Assembly (NCBI RefSeq): GCF_001274935.1
Contig: NZ_LILC01000011.1
Span: 186,705 to 250,704, forward strand
Length of the DNA: 64,000 nucleotides
Direction: 5' to 3'
Source of the DNA: Priestia koreensis
GTDB lineage: Bacteria > Bacillota > Bacilli > Bacillales > Bacillaceae_H
Shown in pieces: positions 17,189 to 25,067 of the stretch. Each line of letters starts with the position of its first letter. Positions within the stretch are counted from its first letter, which is position 1. Made by a program: the position numbers and the translations under genes. The notes beneath the pieces were generated by a model. That model did not search any database. It saw only the letters and a list, made by a program, of their open reading frames with translations, and was not told where the DNA came from.

Positions 17189-17260
17189 TTATATGCTTTT
17201 CTCCATAGAGGGCTGTGATATGAAATTAGTTGAGATATTCGTTAACATGTTTTTCATCAT
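17189..17260 (-). CDS. Putative 23-residue leader peptide of the rsgA paralogue
   Basis: On the minus strand AAAGGAGG (17266-17273) is followed five bases later by ATG 17260. The ORF begins MMKNMLTNISTNF and ends SMEKSI at a TAA (17189-17191). Its codons for Ser-Gln-Pro contain TCACAGCC, complementary to the first downstream hairpin. The ribosome site is among the best in this window. I know no family. The arrangement resembles leader peptides of antibiotic-inducible attenuators, where a stalled ribosome changes RNA folding. Translation is not proven. Confidence 0.55.
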   Translation of the reverse strand: MMKNMLTNISTNFISQPSMEKSI

Positions 17261-17292
17261 ACATTCCTCCTTTAAAAGCATTAAGTAAGTTC

Positions 17293-17321
17293 ACTATATT
17301 ATAATATGCATAATTTGTAAA
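17293..17321 (-). promoter_or_regulatory. Promoter of rsgA leader
   Basis: On the minus strand TTTACA (17316-17321) and TATAGT (17293-17298) have a 17-base spacer. The predicted start near 17286 lies about 26 bases before the leader ORF start and about 250 bases before rsgA. Confidence 0.7.
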
Positions 17322-17434
17322 TAGGTTATTCTCTAAAAAATCAAAAAATGAGACAAGTTCTAAGCAATGTTGAATTGACAATACTTTTCTATCGGGTAGT
17401 GATTGTATATACTTAACGGTAAGGGAGATGACAG

Positions 17435-17719
17435 ATGATGAAAGTTACAGAACGAGCAGCCAACTATGTTCAGGCGCTTCACCAAGAGCTAGGAGAAGAA
17501 GGTTTTTTGCGTATTCGTATTAAGAGCGAATGCTGCAACCAATATCAGTATTCATTTAGTCTCGCTCTTTCTCCTCAAGATGGAGATGTAACAGAAGAGA
17601 TAAGTGGTATTACAGTTTTAGTGAACCAAGCTGATTGGCGTTATATGAAAGATATTAAAGTAGATGTAGTGGACGGGGAATTTATCGTTCATAATCCGCA
17701 CCCGCTACTATCCCTTTAG
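17435..17719 (+). CDS. HesB/IscA-like domain protein lacking the C-terminal cysteine pair
   Basis: 94 residues with the HesB/IscA (Fe-S biosynthesis) pattern: MKVTERAANYVQ, GFLRIRIKSECCNQYQYSFSLA and ITVLVNQADWRYMKDIKVDVVDGEFIVHNP. True A-type carriers end in a CxC motif, which is missing; only a CC pair near residues 32-33 remains. It may bind metal differently or have lost cluster transfer. AAGGGAG precedes ATG 17435. It is a single gene between the divergent rsgA leader and a terminator. Confidence 0.72.
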   Translation: MMKVTERAANYVQALHQELGEEGFLRIRIKSECCNQYQYSFSLALSPQDGDVTEEISGITVLVNQADWRYMKDIKVDVVDGEFIVHNPHPLLSL

Positions 17720-17727
17720 AAGAATGG

Positions 17728-17763
17728 AAGAGACAACGAAAGTTGAGAGGTTGTCTCTTTTTA
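17728..17763 (+). terminator. Terminator after IscA-like gene
   Basis: AAGAGACAAC / GTTGTCTCTT stem with a T run. Confidence 0.85.
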
Positions 17764-17811
17764 GGTAAAATTTAAATAGGTCCGTATTAACCTAATAAAA
17801 GGATGAACAAA

Positions 17812-19071
17812 ATGAAATCAGAGAAAAAATATGAATCAAAGCATCTTGCTAGTATCTCGTTAGGCATTATGGGAGCAGGATTTGTGGCGACGATGCCTCT
17901 ACAAGGGGCATGGTGGGGACAACTTCTTCAAGGTGGATTTGAAGCAGGTCTTGTCGGTGGTTTGGCCGATTGGTTTGCGGTAACAGCCTTGTTTCGTCAT
18001 CCGTTAGGCCTGCCTATTCCACATACCGCACTTCTACCTAAAAACCGTAAGAAAATGACCAATGCGATTGTGAGCGTTGTGAAAGACGAATGGCTATCAA
18101 AAGAAAGCATTCAAGATAAAATTCAAAAGATCCGTTTTACTGATCGATTTATCTCCGTTGCAGAAAAACAAATTACGTCCGAGTCGTTGCGGAAAGGAAT
18201 TGTTTCTGTGAGTGAGCAGTTCGTGCAAAAGATTGAGGTAGAAAAGCTCGTTCCTCTTGTTGAAAAAGAACTGAGAAAAGCGCTTCACTCGTTTGATATG
18301 AAGCGTGTGATTGAAGGTCTTATTGAACAGGTCATTCGCAAGGAATATGATCAAAAAGCGCTCGATTATATACTTGATCGTGTGGAAGAATGGGGAAGAA
18401 AAGAAGAAACAAGCCTACGCTTAGGAAGAATTGCGTTAGAGGCGCTTGATAATATTAAGCTTGATGGTATTTTACAGTTTGCGTTAAAATCTTTTCAAAG
18501 TTTCTTGAACGAGGAGAAGCTCGGCGGCATTCTACAAAGCTTATTACTTAGTATTCTTGGTAGCATGAAGGAAGAAGATAATCCGAATCGTCACGCTATT
18601 TTAACCCGAGTTTGCGAAGAGCTAGAAAAAGCCAAAACAAACGATGCTATGATCTCAGAAGTAAACGCTTTGAAGGACCAATTCGTTATGGATATGAATA
18701 TGACCCAAGCACTTACAGACATGCTGAATCATGGCAAAGAAAAAGCATTGCGTTTCATTCATGACCCTGCCTATACAGACACGTATGTTCTTCCATTCCT
18801 TGCGAATATGCTACAAAAGCTTAAGCAGGACGAAGAACGTCTGAATAAAATGGAGCACTGGGTTCATCAGCAGATTACGAACCTCATTGAAGAAAATCAT
18901 GAAAAAATTGGTTCCCTTGTCCAAGAAAATTTGGATAAGCTTGATAATGAAACGCTTATTAACATGGTCGAGAACAAGATTGGGAAGGACATTCAGTGGA
19001 TTCGTGTAAATGGAGCAGTTTGTGGGTTTATGATTGGACTTGCACTTACAGCTATTGAATGGATTTTTTAA
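17812..19071 (+). CDS. DUF445 family membrane protein
   Basis: 419 residues of the DUF445 family, whose function is unknown to me. It has an N-terminal membrane segment (about 13-35), the conserved GGLADWFAVTALFRHPLGLPIPHTALLP block, a long charged helical middle with coiled-coil character, and a C-terminal membrane segment (GAVCGFMIGLALTAIEWIF). Both ends are thus probably membrane-bound. AAAAGG lies about seven bases before ATG 17812; the in-frame ATG at 17803 is too close to it. Neighbour yetJ is also a membrane protein. Confidence 0.82.
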   Translation: MKSEKKYESKHLASISLGIMGAGFVATMPLQGAWWGQLLQGGFEAGLVGGLADWFAVTALFRHPLGLPIPHTALLPKNRKKMTNAIVSVVKDEWLSKESIQDKIQKIRFTDRFISVAEKQITSESLRKGIVSVSEQFVQKIEVEKLVPLVEKELRKALHSFDMKRVIEGLIEQVIRKEYDQKALDYILDRVEEWGRKEETSLRLGRIALEALDNIKLDGILQFALKSFQSFLNEEKLGGILQSLLLSILGSMKEEDNPNRHAILTRVCEELEKAKTNDAMISEVNALKDQFVMDMNMTQALTDMLNHGKEKALRFIHDPAYTDTYVLPFLANMLQKLKQDEERLNKMEHWVHQQITNLIEENHEKIGSLVQENLDKLDNETLINMVENKIGKDIQWIRVNGAVCGFMIGLALTAIEWIF

Positions 19072-19178
19072 GAAGAAATGATCTTTCTGTAAAACTAAGG
19101 GATAAATGTATATAATAGAGATTAGAAGGTTTCGATAACCTTTTATGCATGGATGTACTTGATAAAAGGAGGATGTTT

Positions 19179-19820
19179 ATGGAAGCTTTACACGTACAAA
19201 GTCGTTCACTGTTTCAAAAAGTGTTGGTAACGTTTATCATCTCACTTTTAATTGCAACAGTTGGTCTATATGTAGGACAATACGTTCCACCAGCGCTTAT
19301 GTTACCGTTAGCCGTTGTAGAAATTGGAATGTTAATCGCTGCCTTTTGGCTACGCAAAAAGAAAATGGTTGGTTATGCGTTTGTTTACGTATTTACGTTT
19401 ATTTCAGGAATTACGCTTTATCCGACGATTAGCTATTATTTGTCACAAACAGGTGCTAACATCGTTTTAACGGCGTTTGGTATTTCAGCAGGAACGTTTA
19501 TCGTTTTTGGTTTTATCGGAACGAAAACGAAAAAGGATTTATCATTCCTCGGCTCGTTCTTATTAGTAGCGGTGCTCGCATTAATTGTTGGAAGTATTAT
19601 TGCGATGTTCAGCCCGATGACAAGCACGGGTGTACTAATCTTTTCAATGATTGGTGCGGTAGTGTTTAGTTTATATATCTTATACGACTTTAATCAAATG
19701 AAACAACATGGAATTTCTGAAGAGGCGGTTCCACTTTTAGCACTTAACTTATATTTAGACTTTATTAACCTATTCTTATACGTGCTTCGTATTTTAGGTG
19801 TGTTAAATAGCGACGATTAA
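19179..19820 (+). CDS. yetJ: Bax inhibitor-1 family calcium-leak channel homologue, YetJ
   Basis: 213 residues with seven predicted transmembrane helices. It closely resembles B. subtilis YetJ, a pH-sensitive calcium-leak channel of the TMBIM/BI-1 family. Conserved stretches are LLIATVGLYVGQYVPPALMLPL, KKDLSFLGSFLLVAVLAL, YILYDFNQMK and LNLYLDFINLFLYVLR, the aspartates of which form the gating pair. AAAGGAGG at 19165-19172 supports ATG 19179 over upstream in-frame ATGs. It ends at a bidirectional terminator. Confidence 0.9.
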   Translation: MEALHVQSRSLFQKVLVTFIISLLIATVGLYVGQYVPPALMLPLAVVEIGMLIAAFWLRKKKMVGYAFVYVFTFISGITLYPTISYYLSQTGANIVLTAFGISAGTFIVFGFIGTKTKKDLSFLGSFLLVAVLALIVGSIIAMFSPMTSTGVLIFSMIGAVVFSLYILYDFNQMKQHGISEEAVPLLALNLYLDFINLFLYVLRILGVLNSDD

Positions 19821-19850
19821 AAAAACATAGGCGATGCCTATGTTTTTTTT
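19818..19850. terminator. Bidirectional terminator between yetJ and ebrB
   Basis: ACATAGGC / GCCTATGT stem with flanking A and T runs between convergent genes. Confidence 0.85.
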
Positions 19851-19854
19851 CGTT

Positions 19855-20196
19855 TTAAATGGATGTTTGTTTTTCCGTTGACTGCGATGTATTCAGAATG
19901 ACAATGCCGACGATCACAAGCATAAGAGCCAGCACTTTCATTAGACTCATATGTTCATTAAACAGAATCACACCTAGAATAGCCGTAAGCGCTGTTCCCA
20001 CACCTGACCAAGTGGCATAGGCAGACGAAAGAGGAATACTTTTTAGCGCAAGACTGAGCGAAATAAATGAGATGAGATATCCGATCGCAACCCCTATAGA
20101 AGGGAAAAGAATGGTGAAGCCGTTTGAATACTTTAGCATTGTTGAACCAAATGTTTCCGCAACAATGGCAAGTGCAAGATAAAAAGCACCTTTCAT
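19855..20196 (-). CDS. ebrB: Small multidrug resistance transporter subunit EbrB-like
   Basis: 113-residue SMR protein with four transmembrane helices. The essential glutamate is in AIVAETFGSTMLK (about residue 14) and the conserved YATWSGVGTALTAI motif is in helix 3. It resembles EbrB of B. subtilis, which works only as a heteromer with EbrA to export cationic dyes and drugs using the proton gradient. It lies 13 bases after ebrA. The C-terminal tail is polar. Confidence 0.85.
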   Translation of the reverse strand: MKGAFYLALAIVAETFGSTMLKYSNGFTILFPSIGVAIGYLISFISLSLALKSIPLSSAYATWSGVGTALTAILGVILFNEHMSLMKVLALMLVIVGIVILNTSQSTEKQTSI

Positions 20197-20209
20197 AGTG
20201 TGAGCTCCT

Positions 20210-20527
20210 TTATTTTGTGAAATTTAATAAGGTAATACCAACTAATAAAATAAAAATGCCAAGTGCACCTTTTCGATTGATCGTTTCTTGGAAAAATAAA
20301 ATCCCCGTCAACACGGTCAAAATCGTACCTACTCCAGACCATGTGGCATACACCATCCCGAGTGGCAGTCCTTTCAGGGCAATTGAAAGAGAATAAAAAG
20401 CAATCGCATAGCCCACTGCAATGCCTACGATTGGAAGAACGCGAGAAAAACCGTTTGATGCTTTTAACATAGAAGACCCGAACACTTCTGCTACAATCGC
20501 AAGCGCTAGCGTAAAATAGCTAATCAT
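20210..20527 (-). CDS. ebrA: Small multidrug resistance transporter subunit EbrA-like
   Basis: 105-residue SMR protein, four helices, with AIVAEVFGSSMLKASNGF (essential Glu14) and YATWSGVGTILTVLTGI. It is the EbrA-type partner of the next gene. Its ATG overlaps the stop of the TetR gene as ATGA, so the repressor and both pump subunits are one tightly coupled operon. A paired SMR of this kind usually inserts the two subunits in opposite orientation. Confidence 0.86.
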   Translation of the reverse strand: MISYFTLALAIVAEVFGSSMLKASNGFSRVLPIVGIAVGYAIAFYSLSIALKGLPLGMVYATWSGVGTILTVLTGILFFQETINRKGALGIFILLVGITLLNFTK

Positions 20528-21057
20528 ACGTTCGACTCCTTTTCTAGCAAAGTAAATAAGTATTTCATCATACGATCTTGGCGTTCCTTTTCTATAGGCT
20601 GAAGGCCGAACATTTTGCTAAACCATAAGCCATCGCAAACAAAGCGAATAATAAGCGATAAATTCACGTTTTCGCCACCGTTTCGGATTTGCTTATCCCA
20701 CTTTTCATATTGCTCCTGCCACGGATGCAGCAAGTCATGATTGTTTCCAATGGCAGCTAGCAGGCTCGTATCCAAATTTAACGATTGGGGATGCTCTAGG
20801 TCGTTAAGGGTTGCTTGAGCATACGCTTGAATGAACGACTTTGTTTGCTCTTGCTCCTTTTCTACTTCCTGATTAAATTCGTCAATAGCAAAACGACTCA
20901 TTCCTTCAATGAGCGCATCCTTGCTTGGAAAATGATAAAGAAGACCACCTTTACTTACGCCCGCTTCTTTTGCTACTGCATCAAGCGTTAGGTTCGATAG
21001 TCCTTGAGACGCGATGACCGCTGAAGCTGCTTTTAAGATCTCATTTCGTTTTGACAC
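20524..21057 (-). CDS. TetR family repressor of the ebrAB pump
   Basis: 177 residues from GTG 21057, which has TAGGAG eight bases upstream. The longer frame up to 21129 would run through the promoter and operator, so it is rejected. The helix-turn-helix is LTLDAVAKEAGVSKGGLLYHF (about residues 25-45). The C-terminal domain is TetR_C-like. First gene of tetR-ebrA-ebrB. An AACC-GTCT-GGTT element just downstream of its promoter suggests self-repression relieved by pump substrates (inference). Confidence 0.88.
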   Translation of the reverse strand: MSKRNEILKAASAVIASQGLSNLTLDAVAKEAGVSKGGLLYHFPSKDALIEGMSRFAIDEFNQEVEKEQEQTKSFIQAYAQATLNDLEHPQSLNLDTSLLAAIGNNHDLLHPWQEQYEKWDKQIRNGGENVNLSLIIRFVCDGLWFSKMFGLQPIEKERQDRMMKYLFTLLEKESNV

Positions 21058-21076
21058 TTGCTTCACTCCTAAACTA

Positions 21077-21129
21077 AACCGTCTGGTTGGTATAGTGAAA
21101 ATAATAACGGCATTGAAAAAAGTTGTCAA
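21077..21129 (-). promoter_or_regulatory. Promoter and candidate TetR operator of tetR-ebrAB
   Basis: On the minus strand TTGACA (21124-21129) and TATTAT (21101-21106) are 17 bases apart. An inverted repeat AACC-N4-GGTT at 21077-21088 lies just after the predicted start near 21094. Confidence 0.7.
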
Positions 21130-21192
21130 TGAGGAATGAAAACACGTGAATGCATTGTTCTAAATGGTTTTTACTAGTGGAAACATGTTAAT

Positions 21193-21214
21193 AGGGCAGC
21201 TCATCAGCTGCCCT
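21193..21214 (-). terminator. Hairpin after the GabP-like permease gene
   Basis: Perfect AGGGCAGCT / AGCTGCCCT stem with a four-base loop just after the minus-strand stop. The following T run is weak. Confidence 0.6.
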
Positions 21215-21220
21215 AAACAA

Positions 21221-22606
21221 TTAGTCTGTTATTTTCTCGCCTACCGTTGATGGGGGAACGTGCTGGGTACTGATAGGCGTTCTACGTACAAAAAAGTATG
21301 AAAAAATAACAAGTCCTGTTACGAGGAGCGTTAAGAAGATTTGAGAACGTAACGATTCAATGAAAGCCATTGAGATCAAGATGATGGCAATAGCAGCAAT
21401 CGTAAAATAGTTTAAGTAAGGGAAGAGCCACATTTTCATGGCTGGCAAGTTTTTCTTTGGTGTGTTTTTACGCAGTCGTAGGTGAGAAATGGCGATGCTT
21501 AAATAAACAATTAAACCAATTGCACCGGAAGAATTAATTAAGAATAAAAACAATTTGTCAGGTGACACGAAGCTAAAAATAGCACATATGTAAGAAGCAA
21601 TCGTGCTAATCCAAACGGCTCTAATAGGAACACCACGGCTATTTACTTTTGCGAAAGCACGAGGAGCTTGTCCTTTTTTAGCTAATGAATGAATCATTCT
21701 TGAATTGGTGTAAAGAGCTGAGTTTAGACAGGATAGGACAGCAACTAAGATGACAACATTCATAATTTCTGCTGCACCAGGAATGTTCGCCATTTTTAGC
21801 ATCGTTACGTAAGGGCTTTTTAGCAAACTTCCTTGATTCCATGGAAGAAGGGTGACGAGCACGGTAATCGATCCAATATAGAATAGTAAAATCCGCCAAA
21901 TCACGCTGTTAATCGCAATGGAGAGGGACTTCTGAGGAGATTTGGCTTCGCCGGCTGCAATGGCTGCAATTTCGGTTCCGAAGTATGAAAACACCACGGT
22001 TATCACACCAATAAAGACGGACGTACCACCGTTTGGAGTAAAGCCACCATGCCCAAATAAATTCGACGTTCCTGGTGAAGGCACGTTAGGGAAAATCCCA
22101 CAAATAATGGCAATCCCAATGCCCATAAAAGCAATGATCGCTAAAATTTTAATCATCGAAAACCAGTACTCAAATTCACCAAATGACTTGACGGAAACTA
22201 AATTTGAAAGGGTTAATAAAAACGTTAAAATAAGACTCAGTAGCCAAATAGGAAGCTCGGGGACCCATTCATGGACGATTGCTGCACCAGCCGTAGCTTC
22301 AATGGCAACGACAATAACCCAAAAAAACCAGTAAAGCCATCCAACCGTATACCCTGCCCAAGGTCCAATTGCTTCTTTCGCATAGGTAGAGAACGAACCG
22401 CTGTCCGGATTTGTAACCGCCATTTCTCCGAGCATTCTCATAAGAAGGACAACGAGAAAACCAGCAATTCCATAAGAAAGAATAGCACCTGGTCCCGTTG
22501 CGTTAATGACGCTACCACTTCCAACAAATAGACCAGCGCCAATAATTCCACCAATTGAAATCATTGAAATATGCCTTGTCTGTAGCTTATTTTCATCTTT
22601 TTTCAT
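21221..22606 (-). CDS. gabP: Amino acid permease, GabP-like (APC superfamily)
   Basis: 461 residues, 12 predicted transmembrane helices. The start ISMISIGGIIGAGLFVGSGSVI is the substrate-binding helix-1 motif. The YTVGWLYWFFWVIVVAIEA, SVKSFGEFEYWFSMIK and KMWLFPYLNYFTI blocks closely resemble B. subtilis GabP, which imports GABA with protons. The true substrate could be another amino acid. The ATG at 22606 follows AGGAGATTGAGT; the in-frame extension upstream to 22681 has no ribosome site and covers the promoter. Confidence 0.72.
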   Translation of the reverse strand: MKKDENKLQTRHISMISIGGIIGAGLFVGSGSVINATGPGAILSYGIAGFLVVLLMRMLGEMAVTNPDSGSFSTYAKEAIGPWAGYTVGWLYWFFWVIVVAIEATAGAAIVHEWVPELPIWLLSLILTFLLTLSNLVSVKSFGEFEYWFSMIKILAIIAFMGIGIAIICGIFPNVPSPGTSNLFGHGGFTPNGGTSVFIGVITVVFSYFGTEIAAIAAGEAKSPQKSLSIAINSVIWRILLFYIGSITVLVTLLPWNQGSLLKSPYVTMLKMANIPGAAEIMNVVILVAVLSCLNSALYTNSRMIHSLAKKGQAPRAFAKVNSRGVPIRAVWISTIASYICAIFSFVSPDKLFLFLINSSGAIGLIVYLSIAISHLRLRKNTPKKNLPAMKMWLFPYLNYFTIAAIAIILISMAFIESLRSQIFLTLLVTGLVIFSYFFVRRTPISTQHVPPSTVGEKITD

Positions 22607-22652
22607 ATACTCAATCTCCTCTCTGTAAAAAATCGTCATTGATGTTAAATAT

Positions 22653-22697
22653 ACAATATATTCAGAAAGTTTCACATCCAACTTAAGTTGTGAAACT
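22653..22697 (-). promoter_or_regulatory. Promoter with overlapping inverted repeat, gabP-like gene
   Basis: On the minus strand TTGGAT (22676-22681) and TATTGT (22653-22658) have a 17-base spacer. A perfect 9-base inverted repeat, AGTTTCACA (22668-22676) / TGTGAAACT (22689-22697), brackets the -35 box and is a likely regulator site. Confidence 0.5.
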
Positions 22698-22797
22698 ATT
22701 TCTCAACATCTTTTTTCGGTTTTAGGCAGGAATAAAAAGAAGGAATGCATTAGTAAGGAAAGGGAGATGATTGCTAGATGTAATCAATAAAATAGAA

Positions 22798-22831
22798 TGA
22801 ACGCGCTTTCGTTTTTATGCAATCGCTTTCT
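22798..22831. promoter_or_regulatory. Two tandem cre-like sites
   Basis: TGAACGCGCTTTCG (22798-22811) and TGCAATCGCTTTCT (22818-22831) each match the cre consensus at 12 of 14 positions. They lie between the divergent permease genes, so either could be the target. Confidence 0.35.
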
Positions 22832-22868
22832 TTGTTACCTGCCAATTTTAACTATTCTAAAAAAGTGG

Positions 22869-22897
22869 TTGACAAGTTCGGAAAAAATATATATATT
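22869..22897 (+). promoter_or_regulatory. Promoter of the T-box-controlled permease
   Basis: TTGACA at 22869-22874 and TATATT at 22892-22897 with a 17-base spacer, just upstream of the T-box leader. Confidence 0.7.
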
Positions 22898-22944
22898 TTG
22901 AAAATACTTATTAATAAAATAGTTTTACAACATATAAACAAACA

Positions 22945-23198
22945 CGACGATCAAGAGTAGTAAAAGTTTTTTCTTTGTTACCAGAGAGCTGCGGGGTGGT
23001 GAAACGCAGTCAAAGAAATCTTTGAACTCGCTTGTAAGTGGAAAAGCAGAACGGAATGTTATCCTTTTAAGTTTTGACGGTTTGCCTTCGTTAACAGGCC
23101 ATACAAGCTGGATCTAATCATCATTAGATCAAAAAGAGTGGTACCGCGGTTGAAGGCCAATCGTCTCTTTCATTAAAGAGACGATTGGCCTTTTTTTA
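22945..23198 (+). promoter_or_regulatory. T-box riboswitch, leucine (CUC) specifier
   Basis: Stem I shows AGAGAGCTGCGGGGTGGTGAAACGCAG-type sequence near 22981-23008. GAACTCGC carries a likely CUC leucine specifier near 23027. The T-box AGAGTGGTACCGCGG is at 23135-23149. A long intrinsic terminator at 23153-23197 (AAGGCCAATCG / CGATTGGCCTT) follows. Uncharged tRNA-Leu should stabilise the antiterminator and turn on the permease gene. The same GAACTCGC block occurs in the ilvB leader at 45.99 kb. Confidence 0.93.
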
Positions 23199-23264
23199 TT
23201 GATCTCGAATTGATCTACGTAACATATGACACCCTATAAAAGTGAAGAGTGAAAGGAGAAGCTT

Positions 23265-24638
23265 ATGGAAAAAGGTAATCAACAGCTAAAACGAACATTG
23301 CAAGCAAGGCACATCATGATGCTAGCTCTTGGAGGGGCAATTGGAGCAGGGCTGTTTAAAGGAAGTAGCGCAGCGATTGACATTGCAGGTCCCGCTGTTA
23401 TCGTGGCGTATTTAATTGGTGGAATTATTCTTTTATTTATTATGCAGGGACTCGCAGAAATGGCTGTGAAAAACCCGAATGCTCGAACATTTCGTGATTT
23501 GGTACAACCTATTTTAGGAGATTTTTCAGCGCACTTCTTGGATTGGATTTACTGGAAAATGTGGGTACTAAATATTGCAGCAGAAGGAATTGTCGCTGCA
23601 ATGTTCATTCAATACTGGTTCCCTTCCGTGCCGACTTGGCTACTGGTTTTATTAATTGCGATCCTTATCACTCTTTTAAATGTTTTTTCTGTAAAGCTGT
23701 TTGCTGAGGCGGAGTACTGGATGGCATCGGTTAAGATAGCAGTCATTGTGTTGTTCATTATTTTCGGTGTACTGCTGCTATTTGTTCCGTTTCAAGGTCA
23801 TGAACCAACAGGATTTGCTAACTTAACGGCTCACGACGGATTTTTCCCAAATGGCACAAAAGGATTGATTGCAGCGATGCTTGTAGTTGTATATTCGTAT
23901 GGTGGAACCGAAATGATCGGAGTAACGCTTGCGGAAGCTCAGAATCCGGAAAAAGTGATTCCAAAAGCAATTCGAAATACGTTTGTACGTATCGTTGGGT
24001 TTTATGTTCTTCCGTTCCTTATTATCGTCAGCTTAATGCCTTGGGACAAAGTAAACGAGTCGTCACAGAGTCCTTTTGTCATCGTATTTGATAGCATTGG
24101 TATTCCGTACGCAAGTGATATTATGAATGCCATCATTTTGTTAGCGATTTTCTCGTCTATGAATTCAGGGTTATATGCATCTTCACGTGTATTATTTACA
24201 CAGTCTGAAGATGGAAAAGTACCTAAAATATTTTCAAAGCTTTCTAAGAAACGAGTACCGTTTGTTGCGGTCATTACGTGCACGGCCGCTTTATATTTAG
24301 GCGTTTTGATTTCATTTGTAGCGGGGGACCAAACTTTTAATTACTTAATGGGCTCATTAAGCTATACAGTTTTATTTATTTGGTTCTTCATCACACTGGC
24401 TCACCTTCGTTCCCGAAGTAAGGGTGAAGTTGATTTGCAAAAATACCATGTAAAATGGTTCCCGTATACAACTTGGTTTGCTCTAATTTGTATCATTGCT
24501 ATTTTCTTCGGAATTTTGTTTACAACGTCAATCATCCAAACAATTATTACAATGTGTATCTATCTCGTTATTACGTTATCCTATTTTTATCAAAATTCTC
24601 CAAAGAAAAGAAGCATGAATTTAGCATCTAACAAATAA
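23265..24638 (+). CDS. Amino acid permease under leucine T-box control (YvbW-like)
   Basis: 457 residues, 12 predicted helices, APC superfamily. HIMMLALGGAIGAGLFKGSSAAIDIAGPA is the helix-1 binding motif. SYGGTEMIGVTLAEAQNPEKVIPKAI is typical of the AAT family. Control by a Leu T-box suggests it imports leucine or another branched-chain amino acid, as proposed for B. subtilis yvbW, which also has a Leu T-box. AAAGGAGAAGC precedes ATG 23265. It is paralogous to the GabP-like permease transcribed divergently next door. Confidence 0.85.
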   Translation: MEKGNQQLKRTLQARHIMMLALGGAIGAGLFKGSSAAIDIAGPAVIVAYLIGGIILLFIMQGLAEMAVKNPNARTFRDLVQPILGDFSAHFLDWIYWKMWVLNIAAEGIVAAMFIQYWFPSVPTWLLVLLIAILITLLNVFSVKLFAEAEYWMASVKIAVIVLFIIFGVLLLFVPFQGHEPTGFANLTAHDGFFPNGTKGLIAAMLVVVYSYGGTEMIGVTLAEAQNPEKVIPKAIRNTFVRIVGFYVLPFLIIVSLMPWDKVNESSQSPFVIVFDSIGIPYASDIMNAIILLAIFSSMNSGLYASSRVLFTQSEDGKVPKIFSKLSKKRVPFVAVITCTAALYLGVLISFVAGDQTFNYLMGSLSYTVLFIWFFITLAHLRSRSKGEVDLQKYHVKWFPYTTWFALICIIAIFFGILFTTSIIQTIITMCIYLVITLSYFYQNSPKKRSMNLASNK

Positions 24639-24660
24639 TTGTTAAGGACAATTTTTTATA

Positions 24661-24699
24661 CAAATAAGCCTTCCATATAGTTGGAGGCTTATTTGTTTG
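24661..24699 (+). terminator. Terminator after T-box permease
   Basis: CAAATAAGCC / GGCTTATTTG stem followed by T-rich sequence. From here to 25067 (about 370 bases) I see no gene; a TGTGTACAAT -10-like element at 24853-24862 may start the ltaS mRNA. Confidence 0.8.
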
Positions 24700-25067
24700 T
24701 AAAAAAGGGAAGAGATAGAAAAAAGTAAAATTTTGTAGGAATTTTATCGAGGAAGAACCTTCGCTTTTTTGACGAAAATCTGCTACTATTTAATGAGAGT
24801 TGTCCGTAGAAATATAGATTCATAAGATTTTTATTTGTTTTTTACACGTTTCTGTGTACAATGTTTATTTGGGACGTTATGAACCTTCTGTTACCGTCTT
24901 GCCTCTAATGTGCTAACATTTTGAAACTTTTTAGTCGTTCTATTCGTCTTAATAGAAGTAGAGTGTGTTAAGTGAAGAACAGATTGTCGCCGCTTAGAAG
25001 GATTGATAAGGCAATTTTAATCCTACAAGCCACGTTGAAAATTTAATAATTAGTAAGAGGTGTGAAA

